From Pseudomonas brassicacearum subsp. neoaurantiaca (GTDB lineage Bacteria > Pseudomonadota > Gammaproteobacteria > Pseudomonadales > Pseudomonadaceae), in the NCBI RefSeq assembly GCF_013608025.1, contig NZ_VDLV01000048.1, positions 75,647 to 107,764 of the forward strand: a stretch of DNA of 32,118 bases, given 5' to 3'. The position numbers were made by a program, and so were the translations under genes. Each line of letters opens with the position of its first letter. Positions within the stretch are counted from its first letter, which is position 1. The notes below the pieces were generated by a model. The model did not search any database and had not been told where the DNA came from. It saw nothing but the letters and a program-made list of their open reading frames with translations. This document shows, one piece after another, positions 30,230-32,118 of the stretch.

Positions 30230-31243
30230 ATGCTGATCAAGATCCCCAAGGCGTCGGACTGTCGTGAGTCTGACGTCACGCCTGAATCATTTTATCTCTC
30301 TCGTCGCCAGATGCTCGGCGCCACCGTGGCCGGCTTGGCGATTGGTGGTCTGCCGAGCTGGGCCAGTGCCGCCGATATGGCGCGTTACCCTGATGTCGAG
30401 CCCGGAAAGGCTCCTTCCTGGTTTGCCGAAAAGCTTCCTTCTACCCAGTGGGGCGCCGTGACGGCAAAGGATGAGGCGATCACGCCGTTCAAGGACGCCA
30501 CGCACTACAACAACTTCTATGAGTTCGGGACGGATAAAGGGGACCCGGCGGCCAACTCCGGCTCGTTGAAAACCGAGCCCTGGAGCGTCGTGGTGGACGG
30601 TGAGGTGGGCAAGCCGGGGCGCTACGCCCTGGAAGACTTCATGAAGCCTTATCAACTGGAGGAGCGGATCTATCGTTTGCGTTGCGTCGAGGCGTGGTCA
30701 ATGGTGATCCCGTGGATCGGTTTCCCGATCTCCGCGCTGCTCAAACAGGTCGAGCCGACTTCCAAGGCCAAGTTCATCCGCTTCGAAACGTTGCAAGACC
30801 CCAAGGCCATGCCGGGCCAGCGTTCAGGCTTCGCGCTGATTGATTGGCCATACGTGGAAGGTTTGCGGTTGGACGAGGCAATGAACCCGTTGGCCATCCT
30901 GGCGGTTGGCATGTATGGGCGTGAGCTGCCTAACCAGAATGGCGCGCCGTTGCGGTTGGTGGTGCCATGGAAGTATGGCTTCAAGAGCGTCAAGTCGATT
31001 GTGCGCATCAGCTTGGTCAGTGAGCAGCCCAAGACCACCTGGCAAAGCATTGCGTCCGATGAGTACGGCTTTTACGCGAACGTCAATCCGACCGTTGACC
31101 ACCCGCGCTGGACGCAGGCGAGGGAGCGTCGTCTTCCAAGTGGACTATTCAGCCCCAATGTCCGCGACACGTTGATGTTCAACGGTTACGGGGATGAGGT
31201 TGCCTCCTTATATGCTGGAATGGATTTGAGGAAAGACTACTGA
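30230..31243 (+). CDS. msrP: Periplasmic methionine-sulfoxide reductase, molybdopterin subunit
   Basis: MsrP (YedY) repairs oxidised methionine in periplasmic proteins using a molybdopterin cofactor. 337 residues with a Tat signal (SRRQMLGA, Arg25-Arg26; hydrophobic stretch; probable cleavage near WASA-AD, residue 47). The sulfite-oxidase-fold landmark RLRCVEAWSMVIPW contains the Mo ligand Cys152. Electrons come from MsrQ, encoded next with a one-base TGATG overlap. The ribosome-binding site lies in a hairpin arm. Confidence 0.95.
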   Translation: MLIKIPKASDCRESDVTPESFYLSRRQMLGATVAGLAIGGLPSWASAADMARYPDVEPGKAPSWFAEKLPSTQWGAVTAKDEAITPFKDATHYNNFYEFGTDKGDPAANSGSLKTEPWSVVVDGEVGKPGRYALEDFMKPYQLEERIYRLRCVEAWSMVIPWIGFPISALLKQVEPTSKAKFIRFETLQDPKAMPGQRSGFALIDWPYVEGLRLDEAMNPLAILAVGMYGRELPNQNGAPLRLVVPWKYGFKSVKSIVRISLVSEQPKTTWQSIASDEYGFYANVNPTVDHPRWTQARERRLPSGLFSPNVRDTLMFNGYGDEVASLYAGMDLRKDY

Positions 31244-31866
31244 TGCGTTTCCCGGCATGGCGAATCGGTGTTTTCCTCGCGGCAGCAGCTTGGCCATTGC
31301 TTTGGCTTTATGAAGCGTTGGCAGATTCATTGGGGCCGGACCCGGGCAAGGTCCTGGTGGATCGACTCGGGTTGGGCACGCTGATCCTGCTGTTGATTAC
31401 CTTGAGCATGACACCGCTGCAAAAAATCACGGGATGGCCGGGATGGATCGCTGTCAGGCGTCAGTTGGGATTGTGGTGCTTCACCTACGTTGTGCTGCAT
31501 CTGAGTAGTTATGCGGCATTCATCCTGGGATTCGATTGGTCGCGGTTGGGCGTCGAGCTGAGCAAGCGGCCCTATATTATTGTCGGGGCGCTTGGTTTTC
31601 TGGGTTTGCTGGTCTTGGCGGTGACATCCAATCGATATAGCCAGCGACGGCTCGGGATGCGTTGGAAGAAGCTGCATCGCCTGGTTTATCTGATTCTCGG
31701 GCTTGGCCTGCTTCATATGCTATGGATTGTCCGGGCGGACCTTAAGGAATGGTCGGTATACGCTTGTATTGGGGGGCTGTTGCTGGTTTTGAGAATAGGG
31801 CCGGTGGCGCGGAGGATTCCTCGATTGATGGGCAAAAAGGTTCCTTCTGCAACAAAAGCGAAATAA
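31243..31866 (+). CDS. msrQ: Haem-binding membrane subunit MsrQ
   Basis: 207-residue inner-membrane cytochrome b-type protein (ferric-reductase-like domain) with about six hydrophobic segments. Candidate haem-ligand histidines are in VVLHLSSYAAF, WKKLHRLVYL and LGLLHMLW. It passes quinone-pool or flavin-derived electrons to MsrP. The ATG shares a base with the msrP stop, so translation is coupled. Full length for the family. Confidence 0.94.
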   Translation: MRFPAWRIGVFLAAAAWPLLWLYEALADSLGPDPGKVLVDRLGLGTLILLLITLSMTPLQKITGWPGWIAVRRQLGLWCFTYVVLHLSSYAAFILGFDWSRLGVELSKRPYIIVGALGFLGLLVLAVTSNRYSQRRLGMRWKKLHRLVYLILGLGLLHMLWIVRADLKEWSVYACIGGLLLVLRIGPVARRIPRLMGKKVPSATKAK

Positions 31867-31870
31867 AGGG

Positions 31871-31898
31871 TTGACGGCAGATTCTGGATGTCTATAAT
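31871..31898 (+). promoter_or_regulatory. Upstream sigma-70 promoter of the rRNA region
   Basis: TTGACG (31871-31876), 16 bases, perfect TATAAT (31893-31898), starting 5 bases after msrQ. It reads rightwards towards the promoter at 32075, forming a tandem arrangement. Confidence 0.65.
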
Positions 31899-31928
31899 TC
31901 GCCCCACTTCCGGCGCAGTCGAAACGGA

Positions 31929-32032
31929 AAACTCCTTGAGTTTCAATGAGTTAAGTAGGTTTCGATAGGTCAGGTGCTTCAGTTCATCGAAGCGCTGAAA
32001 GAGTTGATAGAGCGGTGTTGTTTGGCTCTATC
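31929..32032 (+). other. rRNA leader region with hairpins
   Basis: Between the tandem promoters are two inverted repeats: AAACTC-ctt-GAGTTT (31929-31943) and GATAGAGC/GCTCTATC (32006-32013, 32025-32032). No ORF or RNA gene was recognised here. Confidence 0.45.
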
Positions 32033-32074
32033 GGCGATTCGATCTTCTCGGTCGAGAGCGGAGAAAAAGAGGTG

Positions 32075-32102
32075 TTGACAGCAGCGAGTAACGCTGTAGA
32101 AT
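32075..32102 (+). promoter_or_regulatory. rRNA operon-type promoter
   Basis: Perfect TTGACA (32075-32080), 16 bases, TAGAAT (32097-32102), then TCGCCTCCCGCTAACG to the window end. The TAGAAT plus GCCTCCCG discriminator is typical of promoters before 16S rRNA in Pseudomonas, and msrQ borders an rrn operon in P. aeruginosa (from memory). The rRNA genes themselves are outside the window. Confidence 0.75.
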
Positions 32103-32118
32103 TCGCCTCCCGCTAACG

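Overview
The window looks like chromosomal core sequence from a fluorescent Pseudomonas (P. fluorescens group). Evidence: GC-rich coding DNA, near-typical Pseudomonas CbrA/CbrB, CrcZ, PrrF, DksA and PBP1b sequences, a gene order that (from memory) follows the PA4732-to-PA4691 stretch of P. aeruginosa in inverted orientation, and five intergenic inverted doublets of the P. fluorescens REP/REPIN type. I saw no prophage, insertion sequence, CRISPR array, tRNA gene or obvious foreign island.

Left part (1-13341, all minus strand). Read in the direction of transcription, this is dksA, gluQ, cbrX, cbrA, cbrB, the small RNA crcZ, pcnB, folK, panB, panC, panD and a 3'-truncated pgi. CbrX-CbrA-CbrB form a carbon/nitrogen-balance signalling unit. 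CbrB, an NtrC-type activator, is expected to switch on crcZ from a sigma-54 promoter lying just beyond the cbrB terminator. CrcZ carries six A-rich Hfq/Crc decoy motifs, so the kinase, regulator, enhancer, promoter and effector RNA of catabolite repression are contiguous. pcnB-folK and panB-panC are tightly packed pairs; panD is set apart by a REPIN. REPINs occupy the folK/panB, panC/panD and panD/pgi gaps.

Middle part (13680-21571). A class I/II aminotransferase and sfsA run on the plus strand, with a Rieske ferredoxin gene overlapping the sfsA 3' end on the opposite strand. After a REPIN comes a truncated haem-uptake cluster: permease phuU, ATPase phuV and ChaN-like lipoprotein phuW, but no receptor (phuR), cytoplasmic carrier (phuS) or periplasmic binding protein (phuT) in the window. 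Convergent with phuW is a complete PrrF-type iron-responsive sRNA with a Fur box between its -35 and -10. Three minus-strand genes follow: a TfoX C-terminal-domain protein, a pentapeptide-repeat protein, and a kinase-like/P-loop ATPase fusion.

Right part (21688-32118, mostly plus strand). mrcB (PBP1b) is followed by its probable TPR lipoprotein activator lpoP and a YqcC-family gene; a DUF4124 secreted protein gene is convergent. Then come ilvI-ilvH-ilvC (branched-chain amino acids) behind a long 5' leader, pssA (phosphatidylserine synthase), and msrP-msrQ (periplasmic methionine sulfoxide repair). The window ends in promoter DNA typical of a Pseudomonas rRNA operon; the rRNA genes themselves lie outside.

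No wholly new multi-gene system is evident. The most informative items are non-coding or very small: crcZ with its control region, prrF, the 58-codon cbrX, a 25-residue ORF coupled to phuU, a structured ilvI leader with a branched-chain-rich small ORF, and a hairpin that sequesters the msrP ribosome-binding site.
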